Shown: positions 25,551 to 33,502 of the stretch, piece after piece
Position numbering within the stretch: position 1 is the first letter of the stretch
Layout: each line of letters begins with the position of its first letter
DNA from: Akkermansia muciniphila
GTDB taxonomy: Bacteria > Verrucomicrobiota > Verrucomicrobiia > Methylacidiphilales > CAMAQI01
DNA length: 33,503 nt
NCBI GenBank assembly: GCA_945883905.1
Contig: CAMCYL010000024.1
Location: 1-33,503 of the forward strand
Direction: 5' to 3'
Position numbers and translations under genes: made by a program
The notes under the pieces: model-generated
Database searches by the model: none
Seen by the model: only the letters and a program-made list of their open reading frames with translations
What the model was told of the DNA's origin: nothing

Positions 25551-25805
25551 TTGAAGAGTGATCCCACTAGCTTATATGTAATGAATTCCGAAATCCTCAA
25601 TGAATTAGCAACGGCCTTAAATCATTATTTCAAGGCCATTCCTCTTCAAAAAGAGCCGAATCCTCCAGCCCTTCTTCCTTTGATTCAAAACTTGGCGGAA
25701 TTACAAAATAAATATAATCAGGAGCTAGAGCCAGAACTCCGGCATTTTATGCAACGTCAAAGCTACGAAAAGGCCCTCCTTCGGATTGAAGAATTAAGGA
25801 CCTAA
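25551..25805 (+). CDS. Small hypothetical protein with TTG start
   Basis: An 84-residue, mostly helical protein of unknown family. The TTG at 25551 is favoured because AAGGAG (25538-25543) sits 7 nt upstream, one of the few strong ribosome binding sites in this window. An internal ATG at 25581 would give a 74-residue form. The sequence has LNELATALNHYF and a C-terminal SYEKALLRIEELR helix, with no signal peptide or membrane segment. It lies alone between repeat copy A and the LamG/glycosidase operon. Good codon structure and ribosome binding site make it likely real, but I cannot assign a function. Confidence 0.6.
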   Translation: MKSDPTSLYVMNSEILNELATALNHYFKAIPLQKEPNPPALLPLIQNLAELQNKYNQELEPELRHFMQRQSYEKALLRIEELRT

Positions 25806-25836
25806 GATTCGCTCAGCTTAGCTAAGTCAATCTTAG
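25802..25836 (+). other. Stem-loop over the stop codon of the small gene
   Basis: CTAAGATT (25802-25809) and AATCTTAG (25829-25836) form a perfect 8-bp stem enclosing a second palindrome CTTAGCTAAG (25817-25826). The stop codon of the 84-residue gene lies in the left arm. No T-run follows, so it may be a weak terminator, a 3' stabiliser or a repeat remnant. Confidence 0.35.
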
Positions 25837-25897
25837 GGTCGATTGAGCTATGTTCAATAAGTGGAATGTAAAAAGAAGTCGGATAAGCTTTAAAAGT

Positions 25898-26626
25898 ATG
25901 AAATTATTAATAAACAAAAATAAAATATTTTTGTTGTTCGGAATATTTTTCACAATGATTCATGCCGAGGATCAAATTCTTTTATTAGAAAGATTTAATA
26001 ATTTAGAAAACGATTTCTTATCAACGGTCATTATCAATGGGGCGGAACCTGTAGGGGATAATAAGGGGATCATTCAAGGCAAGGGGGGCGTTGAATTAAG
26101 GGAGGTTCAGTCCAAGTCACGAATCCTTCTTCAAGGACTTGTTCAAGTGAATTATCCGGCAAAAGGGAATATTAATCCCATCGCAGGCGAGCTCAATTTG
26201 GAGGCAGGGATTAATTTTGATTCTCGGGGGATTGAAAAAGAGGAGGAGATCCTTTGGAGAGAACAATACTTTCTTACTTTAACAGGCAAAGGGCAGGAGC
26301 GATTATGGCTTTATTTCTCAATACCCGATCAACTTTGTTTTCAAATACAATCTCCCTCTGGAAAAATAATTCTCGATAAAAGAATGACGGTCAATTGGCG
26401 GAAAGAGGAGTTACATCCGATCCGTATTCGATGGGGCAATAGTTTAGAGATATTTTTAGATCAAGTTCAAGTGGCGAATGAAGCCTGGAGCGGATTATGG
26501 AATGGTGAAAAGGTAAATCTAGAAGAGTCGCTGCTCTATCTCGGCTCAAACATTTCTGCAAGAGGAACGGAGTCAAATCTTCAAGTCAGTGAATTTTCAA
26601 TTCGAACCCCTAAATCTCCTCATTAA
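25898..26626 (+). CDS. Secreted LamG-like (concanavalin A-like fold) protein
   Basis: About 242 residues from the ATG at 25898, which puts a clean signal peptide (MKLLINKNKIFLLFGIFF with an A-E cleavage site after IHA) at the N terminus. An in-frame ATG at 25850 would bury that signal behind 16 basic residues. The rest is beta-rich, with FNNLENDF, INFDSRGIEKEEEILW, LWLYFSIPDQLCFQIQ and IRIRWGNSLEIFLDQVQV. This is the strand pattern of LamG/laminin-type jelly-roll domains, though divergent. It leads a three-gene operon, with the next start 8 nt after its stop. It probably binds or presents glycan for the large enzyme that follows, or is a lyase-type accessory; the former is a guess. Confidence 0.65.
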   Translation: MKLLINKNKIFLLFGIFFTMIHAEDQILLLERFNNLENDFLSTVIINGAEPVGDNKGIIQGKGGVELREVQSKSRILLQGLVQVNYPAKGNINPIAGELNLEAGINFDSRGIEKEEEILWREQYFLTLTGKGQERLWLYFSIPDQLCFQIQSPSGKIILDKRMTVNWRKEELHPIRIRWGNSLEIFLDQVQVANEAWSGLWNGEKVNLEESLLYLGSNISARGTESNLQVSEFSIRTPKSPH

Positions 26627-26634
26627 AAATCATT

Positions 26635-29517
26635 ATGAAAATAACCGTTCAACTTCACATAGCGATCCTCTTATTGTTAATTTTGGCCAGTGACGGCGTT
26701 GGTGAGGAAAACAGTGATCACGATTTAAAAATCCAAGTCGAAAAAGAAAAATTATGGAATAAACACCATTACGAAGGGAAAGAGGGCTTGGTGGGATACC
26801 CTGAGTTTTCGATAAAACCGGAAGAACGATCAAAGCAAGTGTCAACGCAAGAGATTTTACATTCAATGAGAATGACTTCAGATATGGACTGGCCTAAAAC
26901 CAAGGAGGAGGCGGAGAGCAAGGCTAAAAATTTAAAGGAGCATGGATTTAATGTCGTTCGATGGGGGGAGAGATATTTTCTTGCCGATGATCCTCAAGAG
27001 GAGCTTCCCTCCTTGCTGAGAGGAGAAACACTCGAAAATAAAATCAAATACGCAAAGATTTACATTCCAGCGCTGCATCGTCATGGAATTAAGTTTCTTT
27101 GGCAGCCGACACTTCCTTTAGTGACCAAGGCCTATATTCAAAGAAATCCCTCAATGGCAACAATCGATTTAAGAACCGGGGAGATCTTTGAAGATGCGGG
27201 ATACGGAACCGCAATGGCCTGTCCTTTTAATGATACTTTACTCGAGGATCTTATTCGGCGAATGGAAAAGGTTATCAGAGAGGCGGGAGGAGATGGAATT
27301 ATGTTTGATGACCATCAAATGTTTCGAATCGATCATTGTGGTTGTATCGCTTGCCAAGAAAAATATAAAAAAAGAACGGGCAAGGAATTATTAAAAACGA
27401 TTCCCCCCCTCCTCAAAAACGGAGATCGAAATCATCCCGATATGGTGGAGTGGTTTAAGTGGCGTTCGGATGAGGTGATTGCAACGTATGTAAAGGCTCG
27501 TGAAAGAGTTAAAAAAATAAATCCCGATCTTTTCATCTGTACTTATAATAACTCAAATACGGTCGCAGGGGCCTATCTTGCCGCAGGGGTTTCCGCTGAG
27601 GCGCAATCGGACTATGCGGATACGATTGGAATGGAGACGCAATATCCAGGCAATGCTTATAAATATTACTGGCCACTTCTGATTGTAGAATCAAAATTTA
27701 CGAGGGCCGTCACTGAAAAAGCAAAGGCAGGATTCTGGGGGTTAATCTATAATCAGGATCCGACCGATTTAATGATCGGGGCCTTTATATCGCTTGCACA
27801 GGGGTTTGACCAATGGTGGATCCTTTATGACAAACCACTTGAACGTGCGGCTCAACCCTTAGTGTATTGGAAAGAGAAATATGAAAAAATCTTAGCAAAA
27901 CCGATTTCAATGGCAAATGTGGGGGTTCCTTTTTCTTCTGGAAGTATGCATCACGCCCAAAATGTTAAGCCGCGGAGATGGGAACATGGGTATGTTTCCA
28001 CTTGTAATGCATTGACGAACAGGCAGATCCCTTACTCGATCATTCTCGATGAAGATTTCGGGAATGTCTCATTTTTGATTAAAAACTTTAAAACGATTTT
28101 AATGTTCGATCAATACAATGTCTCCGATCGGCAGATTAAGGCGGTCAGAGAGTTTGTTCTTCAAGGGGGCAATTTAATCGCCTCCGGAGAGACCTCGCTT
28201 TATGATGAAAACGGTAAAAAGCGCCCTAATTTTGGATTATCAGATCTCTTTGGTTGTTCCTATCAAGGTGATAAAAGCACTCGATCGAATTTAATGATTC
28301 CCACAAAAAATGCGGTGACAAGCGATGTGGTCGGAGAGTTTAAGCATCGGGAATCCTTTGTTCTTGTGAATCAAGTGAAAGAGGGGGTTCAACGTGTGGG
28401 GAGCATGAAAACTTTAGACGGAAAAGAGTATGAGGGAATTCTTGCTCAAAAAGTGGGCAAAGGAAATGTGGTTTATTTGACAGGGAATCCCGCTCTTTCG
28501 GCTTTCTATTCTCATTATAATGAAAATCGAATTGAACGAGGGAAGCTTTGGACGGATGATCGAATTCCCGGATACGATCGATTGATCTCACAACTCGCTT
28601 CTTACGAAAATAAAGAGATGCCGATGATTCTTCATAATGGAACAACCGAGATCGTTGCAGAAGTCTATAGTCATCAAAATGCGGGAATGAAAGGGGTTCA
28701 AATTCGTCTCGTCAATATGATTGGGTCTCGAATTAAAACAGGAGAGGTTCCTGCGGATAATACCATTGATTTTCCGGCAATTGAGAGTTATTTGCCAGAT
28801 CCTAAAAAACCGCTTTCACTGACCGTTCGAGCTCCTGGCACCAAAAAAGCCTACATGATCTCCCCTGACTTTGAGGAAACAGTTGAACTTCCATTTCGTG
28901 TGGAAAAAGAGGAGGTCAAATTAGAGGTTCCTAAGCTTTATCGATGCGCTCTTATCTACTTGAGCTCAGGGGATGATCGAGAAATTTTAAAAATGGGAAA
29001 AGTAGTTAAAGAAACTCCATCGGCAAAAGCGTTGATTTATTCAAAATCGACTCCATTATTAAAACGGATTAATGAGAAAGAGATCACATTTTTTCCGGAA
29101 ATGGAAAAAGTAAAGGGCGGAATCGCTCGAAGCTTTTATAAAAATGAAATGAGCACTTTCATTTACGGGACTGAAAGTGATCATAATGAAATTAATGTCG
29201 AGTTTGATTCTGAGGTTATATTTAAACAACCGGTATTAGAAATTGGAGGAATGAACGATAATGGGAAAGCGTATCCCACTATTGAAATAACCCTCAATGA
29301 AGAACGACTTTTTCTCGGGAAAGCCCGCTTTCCGAGTGATGAGTGGGGCGTTTCCTATTTTTCGTTAAGGAATATCAAATTGAATGAGAAGAATAATCAA
29401 CTTAAAATACGTATTGTTGGGAAGGGGACAAGAGCAGGTCCACCTTGGTTTGGAGTGACCTATCTTCGATTTCGAGAGGTAACTCCTGAGATTGCTAAAA
29501 AAATATCGATAAATTAA
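26635..29517 (+). CDS. Secreted glycoside-hydrolase-like protein (GHL/GH42-like)
   Basis: A 960-residue exported protein with a signal peptide (MKITVQLHIAILLLLILA). A TIM-barrel-like region at about 60-430 has GFNVVRW, GIKFLWQPTLP, DGIMFDDHQMFRIDHCGCIACQ and QSDYADTIGMETQYP. A second domain at about 440-620 (ILMFDQYNVSDRQIKAVREFVLQGGNLIASGET) looks like the glutamine-amidotransferase-like trimerisation domain of GH42 beta-galactosidases. The C-terminal part (about 620-960) is beta-rich. Families annotated as putative glycosyl hydrolases (GHL6-type) share this layout. Acidic residues in FDD and ETQYP are candidate catalytic groups. No Shine-Dalgarno sequence is present. It sits in the middle of a tight operon between two LamG-type genes. 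Substrate unknown. Confidence 0.75.
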   Translation: MKITVQLHIAILLLLILASDGVGEENSDHDLKIQVEKEKLWNKHHYEGKEGLVGYPEFSIKPEERSKQVSTQEILHSMRMTSDMDWPKTKEEAESKAKNLKEHGFNVVRWGERYFLADDPQEELPSLLRGETLENKIKYAKIYIPALHRHGIKFLWQPTLPLVTKAYIQRNPSMATIDLRTGEIFEDAGYGTAMACPFNDTLLEDLIRRMEKVIREAGGDGIMFDDHQMFRIDHCGCIACQEKYKKRTGKELLKTIPPLLKNGDRNHPDMVEWFKWRSDEVIATYVKARERVKKINPDLFICTYNNSNTVAGAYLAAGVSAEAQSDYADTIGMETQYPGNAYKYYWPLLIVESKFTRAVTEKAKAGFWGLIYNQDPTDLMIGAFISLAQGFDQWWILYDKPLERAAQPLVYWKEKYEKILAKPISMANVGVPFSSGSMHHAQNVKPRRWEHGYVSTCNALTNRQIPYSIILDEDFGNVSFLIKNFKTILMFDQYNVSDRQIKAVREFVLQGGNLIASGETSLYDENGKKRPNFGLSDLFGCSYQGDKSTRSNLMIPTKNAVTSDVVGEFKHRESFVLVNQVKEGVQRVGSMKTLDGKEYEGILAQKVGKGNVVYLTGNPALSAFYSHYNENRIERGKLWTDDRIPGYDRLISQLASYENKEMPMILHNGTTEIVAEVYSHQNAGMKGVQIRLVNMIGSRIKTGEVPADNTIDFPAIESYLPDPKKPLSLTVRAPGTKKAYMISPDFEETVELPFRVEKEEVKLEVPKLYRCALIYLSSGDDREILKMGKVVKETPSAKALIYSKSTPLLKRINEKEITFFPEMEKVKGGIARSFYKNEMSTFIYGTESDHNEINVEFDSEVIFKQPVLEIGGMNDNGKAYPTIEITLNEERLFLGKARFPSDEWGVSYFSLRNIKLNEKNNQLKIRIVGKGTRAGPPWFGVTYLRFREVTPEIAKKISIN

Positions 29518-29518
29518 T

Positions 29519-30241
29519 ATGATCAAATACTTATTATTACTCGTCGTCACCTCTTATTCGATGATCAATGCCGAGTTAATACCCGAAGCCTCTATTCGGA
29601 TTCCCCTGTCCTCAGATTTAGCCTTAAAAACAAAAGAGAATGAGTTAGGGAAACCCTCTGTAAAGTCGGGGGAATTTATTTATCAAGATTTGGCTGAAGG
29701 TAGAAAAGGACTCGTGCGGGGGACTGTTGATACCTCTTTAATGTATCGATCTCTATTATCTTTAGATAAAACGGGATCCATTGTTTTCTGGATAAAGTTT
29801 TTATTTAATCCGAAAGAGGATGCATTTACGCACAACTTTATTTCCTTAAGGCCTGCCGCAGGAGGATATATTGGTTTATATAAATCAGTAGGAAGTTCCG
29901 AGATTAATTTCGGAATGAGAACAACGACGGAAGCCTCTTTTCAAGTGCTTCCCTTAAAGCTTTCAATTCAAGCCGAAGATATTTTTCATATCGTCTTAAA
30001 TTGGAAAGAAGGGGGATTAGAGTCATACGTGAACGGTGAGTTAAGTAATACCGTGGAAGGGGTACGCTATTCTCCTCCTGCATGTGTTGGTTGGACTGAT
30101 ATTTATATTGGTGAGATTTACCACGCCTCATTAAAGGAGGGAAATTTAAGTGAGAAAGAGGATATGGTGATTGGCGATGTGCAGATTTTTCCGAAGAATT
30201 TAAACGCAGAAGAGGTCAATGCCTTGATGAATTCTAAGTAG
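29519..30241 (+). CDS. Secreted LamG domain protein
   Basis: A 240-residue protein with a signal peptide (MIKYLLLLVVTSYSMINA) and a single LamG/concanavalin A-like domain. Typical strands are SIVFWIKFLFNP, GGYIGLYKSV, FHIVLNWKEGGLESYVNGEL and the closing IGDVQIFPKNLNAEEVNALM, the usual end of LamG_3 domains. It starts 1 nt after the stop of the large glycosidase-like gene, so it is the last gene of the operon. Its role is probably glycan binding alongside that enzyme; a lone LamG domain gives no more. The stop is TAG. Confidence 0.8.
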   Translation: MIKYLLLLVVTSYSMINAELIPEASIRIPLSSDLALKTKENELGKPSVKSGEFIYQDLAEGRKGLVRGTVDTSLMYRSLLSLDKTGSIVFWIKFLFNPKEDAFTHNFISLRPAAGGYIGLYKSVGSSEINFGMRTTTEASFQVLPLKLSIQAEDIFHIVLNWKEGGLESYVNGELSNTVEGVRYSPPACVGWTDIYIGEIYHASLKEGNLSEKEDMVIGDVQIFPKNLNAEEVNALMNSK

Positions 30242-30293
30242 GAAAAATTAAGATCTCTAAGGAAGGCACGGAAGCATGAATAGGAATGGGAGT

Positions 30294-30325
30294 TTTAACC
30301 GCCAAGGTCGCGGAGTCACGCAATG
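30294..30325 (+). repeat. Short CCGCCAAGG-type intergenic unit
   Basis: TTTTAACCGCCAAGGTCGC followed by GGAGTCACGC resembles the short 'aaccgccaagg-cgc' units seen between genes in many bacterial genomes. A partial relative, TTTTAACCGCAGA, lies near 14190. It sits just before repeat copy B. Confidence 0.35.
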
Positions 30326-30347
30326 GATCAAGAGATTTCATATCCGT

Positions 30348-30590
30348 CCAAAATAACTCTGGATTCGAGAGGTTAATTAGAGGAGGGAGATTGAAATCCT
30401 AAAGCAGTTCTCACGCCACGCCGCGACGCCGCAACGTCAGAGGGGGAGAGGATCATGAGCTCTTTCCTTTCGCCGCCTCCTTCGTCGGCTGCCGCCTAAA
30501 GAGAATCTCTCCCGTTTCTTTGAAAAAGGGATTTTCAAAAAACGATCGAGTTTCTCTTTAGGGGATCGGTTTCACCTCTCCTCGGAAATG
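30348..30590 (+). repeat. Palindromic intergenic repeat, copy B (right end truncated)
   Basis: The left flank and CGCCGCAACGT match copies A and C. The outer-stem left arm is at 30446-30467, but its right partner near 30574 is degraded after GGAAA. The inner stem is perfect: CCTAAAGAGAA (30495-30505) with TTCTCTTTAGG (30552-30562). Where copy C has CC paired with GG, copy B has AA paired with TT: two compensatory base pairs. The right module and right terminal repeat are missing. It lies between convergent genes, and nothing else is visible in 30591-30649. Confidence 0.78.
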
Positions 30591-30649
30591 ATCTCATTTA
30601 TAATCGACTCGTTTAATTTTAAGTTACCAGAGATGAGCCGTTGAGAGAA

Positions 30650-31525
30650 TTAATGGGGGGTATTCGATTTCGTCAGAGAGGAGGGAGAGATTGAAAAATG
30701 CTTTTGAAAGGCTCTCGTAAAATCGTTCATATGCTTGTACCCAAGGGTAATGGCGACATATTTAACACTCGGATGCTCCGAAGAGGCCAGCATCTCGTAG
30801 GCTTTTTTAAATTTAATATCTTGAAAGTAGTTTTGGGGGCTTTGTTTCGTTCTCGATAAAAATAAGCGTTTGAGGGTCGTTGAAGAGATTTGAAGGTAAT
30901 CCTGTAAGCATTCAATCGGCCTTGTTTCTTCAAGATGATCCTGCATCCATGCGACCGCTTGATTGAATCTCATTTCAGAGACCGTCGGCTCCTTCTTTTT
31001 CGAATACGTTCGAATCCATTCCACATCCAGTCCGAGGCGAATCCCTTTCAGAGCATGAATCGTTTGATCATCAAAACTTTCGAGCTGACGTCTGGTTTCG
31101 ATATGAAGTCGTTCGATGATCGGAATATGATGAGGATTAATGGAGGAATGAAACCATTGATTTTCCGTCGATGCCGCCGGAAGTTGATGAGGGGGATTTT
31201 TCCAAATCCAACAAAATTGCTCCGTCTCACACTTTGAGCTGTTGGCGCTAATCCCATAAGGAACATTGGGAGGAATGACTAAAAAGTCGTACGTATTTAC
31301 AGGAATTTTATCCTCTTTAATGTGAAGGATCGATTTTCCACTCGTGACAATCATATAAGCCCATCCTTGATGTTTCGTGGTGGGAATAGGGTTTTTTCCA
31401 AAGAGCCGTTTTCCCCATGATAAATAAAGGAGGGTGTCAGGAAAATTTTGAGAGGGTTTCCAATAAGAGTATTTCCGAGGAGGCAGAGTAAGGGCGATAG
31501 GATAGCTCTTAGGAGAATCGATCAT
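30650..31525 (-). CDS. AraC family transcriptional regulator
   Basis: A 291-residue regulator with a cupin-type N-terminal domain (INTERSPERSED strands around WAYMIVTSGKSILHI and YDFLVIPPNVPYG) and a C-terminal AraC DNA-binding domain at about 185-285 (CLQDYLQISSTTLKRLFLSR, then YVAITLGYKHMNDFTRAFQKHF, SPSSL). It is divergent from the DegT-type aminotransferase with 45 bp between them, which makes that gene its likely target. It may also control the glycosidase operon on its other side. The effector is presumably a sugar but is unknown. Confidence 0.88.
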   Translation of the reverse strand: MIDSPKSYPIALTLPPRKYSYWKPSQNFPDTLLYLSWGKRLFGKNPIPTTKHQGWAYMIVTSGKSILHIKEDKIPVNTYDFLVIPPNVPYGISANSSKCETEQFCWIWKNPPHQLPAASTENQWFHSSINPHHIPIIERLHIETRRQLESFDDQTIHALKGIRLGLDVEWIRTYSKKKEPTVSEMRFNQAVAWMQDHLEETRPIECLQDYLQISSTTLKRLFLSRTKQSPQNYFQDIKFKKAYEMLASSEHPSVKYVAITLGYKHMNDFTRAFQKHFSISPSSLTKSNTPH

Positions 31526-31562
31526 CGAAGTATTTAAGCTACTTATAAGTATATTACAAGAT

Positions 31563-31584
31563 TCAGATTTATGATAGAATCTGA
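31563..31584. promoter_or_regulatory. Inverted repeat in the araC/degT divergent region
   Basis: TCAGATT (31563-31569) and AATCTGA (31578-31584) form a perfect 7-bp inverted repeat that covers the first ATG (31571) of the DegT-type gene. It may be the operator of the divergent AraC regulator. If so, the internal ATG at 31607 may be the true start of the aminotransferase. Confidence 0.35.
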
Positions 31585-32851
31585 TTTAAAGAAAACAAAT
31601 AATCATATGAATACCCAATTAAATAACGAGACCGTTTTAAATACAACTTTAGCGCTTTGCGGAGGAAAGCCCGTTTTATCAAAGGAGGAGTTAAAGAACG
31701 CTCGCCTTTGGCCTATTTACGGGGAGGAGGAGATCGCAGGGGCAATCGAAGTCATGCAGCGTCCGGCAGATAAAATTTATGGAGAGATGCAGACTTTTGA
31801 GCAGGAATTATGTGCTTATTTTGGGTCAAAATATGCGCTTTCTACCAACACAGGCACTGCTGCTCTCAATACGGCCGCTTTTGCGATTGGACTCCAAAAA
31901 GGGGATGAAGTCATTGTTCCCTCCTATACCTATTGGGCGACAACTCTTTTAACACAAACTGTCGGAGCGGTTCCTGTCTTCGTTGATTGCGAGTCACACA
32001 CAGCGAATCTTGATCCCGCACTCATTGAGGCTAAAATAACCTCAAGAACCAAGGCGATTTCGGTGGTGCATTTATGGGGAATGCCGGCGGATATGGACGG
32101 AATTATGAGCCTGGCGAAGAAGTATAATCTTCGGGTTATCGAAGATTGCTCGCATGCGCATGGGGCGGAATATCGTGGAAAAAAAATTGGGACGATTGGG
32201 GATATCGGTTGTTTTAGTCTTCAAAACTCGAAATTAATGCCCGCCATGGAGGGGGGATTTTTATTGACGAATAACCGTGATTATCATGCACGCTCCGTCG
32301 CCTTTGGACATTACGGAAGAGTCCCCGAAGATCATGAGATGCATCGATTTAATGCGACGAGCTTTGGGAATAAATATCGGATTCATCCGATCTCTTGCAA
32401 ATTAGGGCGTCTTGCGCTTAAGAAACTGGATGCGCGAAATAAAGTGATTTGTGATCATGTTGAAAAGATAAAAAATTCAATTCGCGGATTGAAAGGGATC
32501 ACCTTATTTGAGGTTCCTTCACATATTTCACGGGTCTATTATCAGTTCGAAATCTGTTATGATGAGAGTCTAACAGGGGTCAAGAAGGGAAAAATCATTC
32601 AAGCCTTAGTCGCAGAAGGGGCCTGGGTCGGGAATGAGCGTTACCCGATTCAACATCAACAAAATATTTACAAAGAAGATTCTCTTTGGAGTGCTCCGGT
32701 GAAAGTTCCTGATCATTTACCAGTCACGGAGAGCATTCACTCGCAAATCCTTGAGCTTCCGATCTTTGCTTTCTGTGAGGAAAAGGTCGTTGATCAATAT
32801 ATCGCGGCCTTTCATAAAGTCTGGAGTCAGTTGAGTGAGTTAAAATCGTAA
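31571..32851 (+). CDS. DegT/DnrJ/EryC1/StrS family PLP aminotransferase
   Basis: A 426-residue sugar aminotransferase-type PLP enzyme. The N-terminal ALCGGKPVL leads into the fold. STNTGTAALNTA binds the cofactor phosphate, VIEDCSHAHGA gives the ring-nitrogen aspartate, and FSLQNSKLMPAMEGGFL has the Schiff-base lysine followed by the family's EGG. Such enzymes transaminate keto-sugars for surface glycans or antibiotics, or act as dehydratases. The ATG at 31571 is given, but an ATG at 31607 is equally possible because a palindrome covers the first. It stands alone, divergent from an AraC regulator and far from any nucleotide-sugar gene. That points to a catabolic or regulatory role rather than a biosynthetic cluster. 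Confidence 0.88.
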   Translation: MIESDLKKTNNHMNTQLNNETVLNTTLALCGGKPVLSKEELKNARLWPIYGEEEIAGAIEVMQRPADKIYGEMQTFEQELCAYFGSKYALSTNTGTAALNTAAFAIGLQKGDEVIVPSYTYWATTLLTQTVGAVPVFVDCESHTANLDPALIEAKITSRTKAISVVHLWGMPADMDGIMSLAKKYNLRVIEDCSHAHGAEYRGKKIGTIGDIGCFSLQNSKLMPAMEGGFLLTNNRDYHARSVAFGHYGRVPEDHEMHRFNATSFGNKYRIHPISCKLGRLALKKLDARNKVICDHVEKIKNSIRGLKGITLFEVPSHISRVYYQFEICYDESLTGVKKGKIIQALVAEGAWVGNERYPIQHQQNIYKEDSLWSAPVKVPDHLPVTESIHSQILELPIFAFCEEKVVDQYIAAFHKVWSQLSELKS

Positions 32852-32912
32852 GAAATCCAAGATTTAATGACCTGATCGCCGGGAGAGAGAGGACAGTGAG
32901 GTCAACTCATTC

Positions 32913-32931
32913 TTTCACCAAAAGGGTGAAA
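32913..32931 (+). terminator. Possible terminator hairpin after the DegT-type gene
   Basis: TTTCACC (32913-32919) pairs with GGTGAAA (32925-32931) around a 5-nt loop, about 60 nt after the stop codon. Only an A-rich stretch follows instead of a T-run, so it is a weak candidate. Confidence 0.3.
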
Positions 32932-32992
32932 TAAAATCGATCCAAATCTCTCTCAAGAAAGCATGGAGGCATGAAATAAAAAAACAGAATGA

Positions 32993-33012
32993 ATTCCGAT
33001 GAAAATCGGAAT
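32993..33012. other. GAAA-tetraloop hairpin
   Basis: ATTCCGAT and ATCGGAAT form a perfect 8-bp stem closed by GAAA, a stable RNA tetraloop, about 50 nt left of repeat copy C. No T-run follows. It may be part of the DegT-type gene's 3' untranslated region. Confidence 0.4.
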
Positions 33013-33065
33013 CTGAATCACTAGAAAATTCGATCTCTTAAAATACGTTTTAAAGAGTACTACCG

Positions 33066-33450
33066 TCCAAAACAACTTTGGATTTGAGAGGGAAAATCGA
33101 AGAGGGGGATTGAAATCCTAAAGACATTCCTCACGCCACGCCGCGACGCCGCAACGTCGGAGAGGGAGAGGATCGTGAGCTCTTTCCTTTCGGCGTCTCC
33201 TTCGTCGACTACCGCCTCCAGAGAATCTCTCCCGTTTCTTTGAAAAAAGGATTTTCAAAAAACGATCGAGTTTCTCTGGAGGGGATCGGTTTCACCTCTC
33301 CTCGGAAAGAGCTCATGATCCTCTCAGGGAGAAATTCACGGATTGTTTTTGTATGAAGGGAGGTGAAGTTCTGACCCTACTGATCAGATCGGGGGGTAGG
33401 GATTTAACGTTGCGGCGGCTTGTCTCGCCGAAGTGCTTGGACGAAGGAGG
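33066..33450 (+). repeat. Palindromic intergenic repeat, copy C
   Basis: The left flank matches copies A and B. The terminal inverted repeat is exact: CGCCGCAACGT (33147-33157) and its complement at 33407-33417. The outer stem is 22 bp, 33166-33187 with 33304-33325, the only exception being one G-T pair. The inner stem is perfect: CCTCCAGAGAA (33215-33225) with TTCTCTGGAGG (33272-33282), further supported by ACCG/CGGT outside it. This is the best-preserved copy. No open frame of interest lies inside. Confidence 0.82.
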
Positions 33451-33469
33451 AGGCGTCGTTAACGGAACC

Positions 33470-33502
33470 CCTGCTCACCCTTTGCAAATCTTCGATTTGG
33501 TT
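33470..33502 (-). repeat. 33-bp hairpin repeat, inverted partner of 12487-12519
   Basis: Exact reverse complement of 12487-12519, including the CAAATC/GATTTG hairpin. GTTAACG just to its left resembles the end block of the palindromic repeat in reverse. A further inverted copy may therefore begin here and run off the window edge. Confidence 0.65.

Noticed and set aside
25021-33450. CRISPR array
   Set aside because: The repeats are hundreds of bases long, kilobases apart and palindromic, with no regular spacers and no cas genes.
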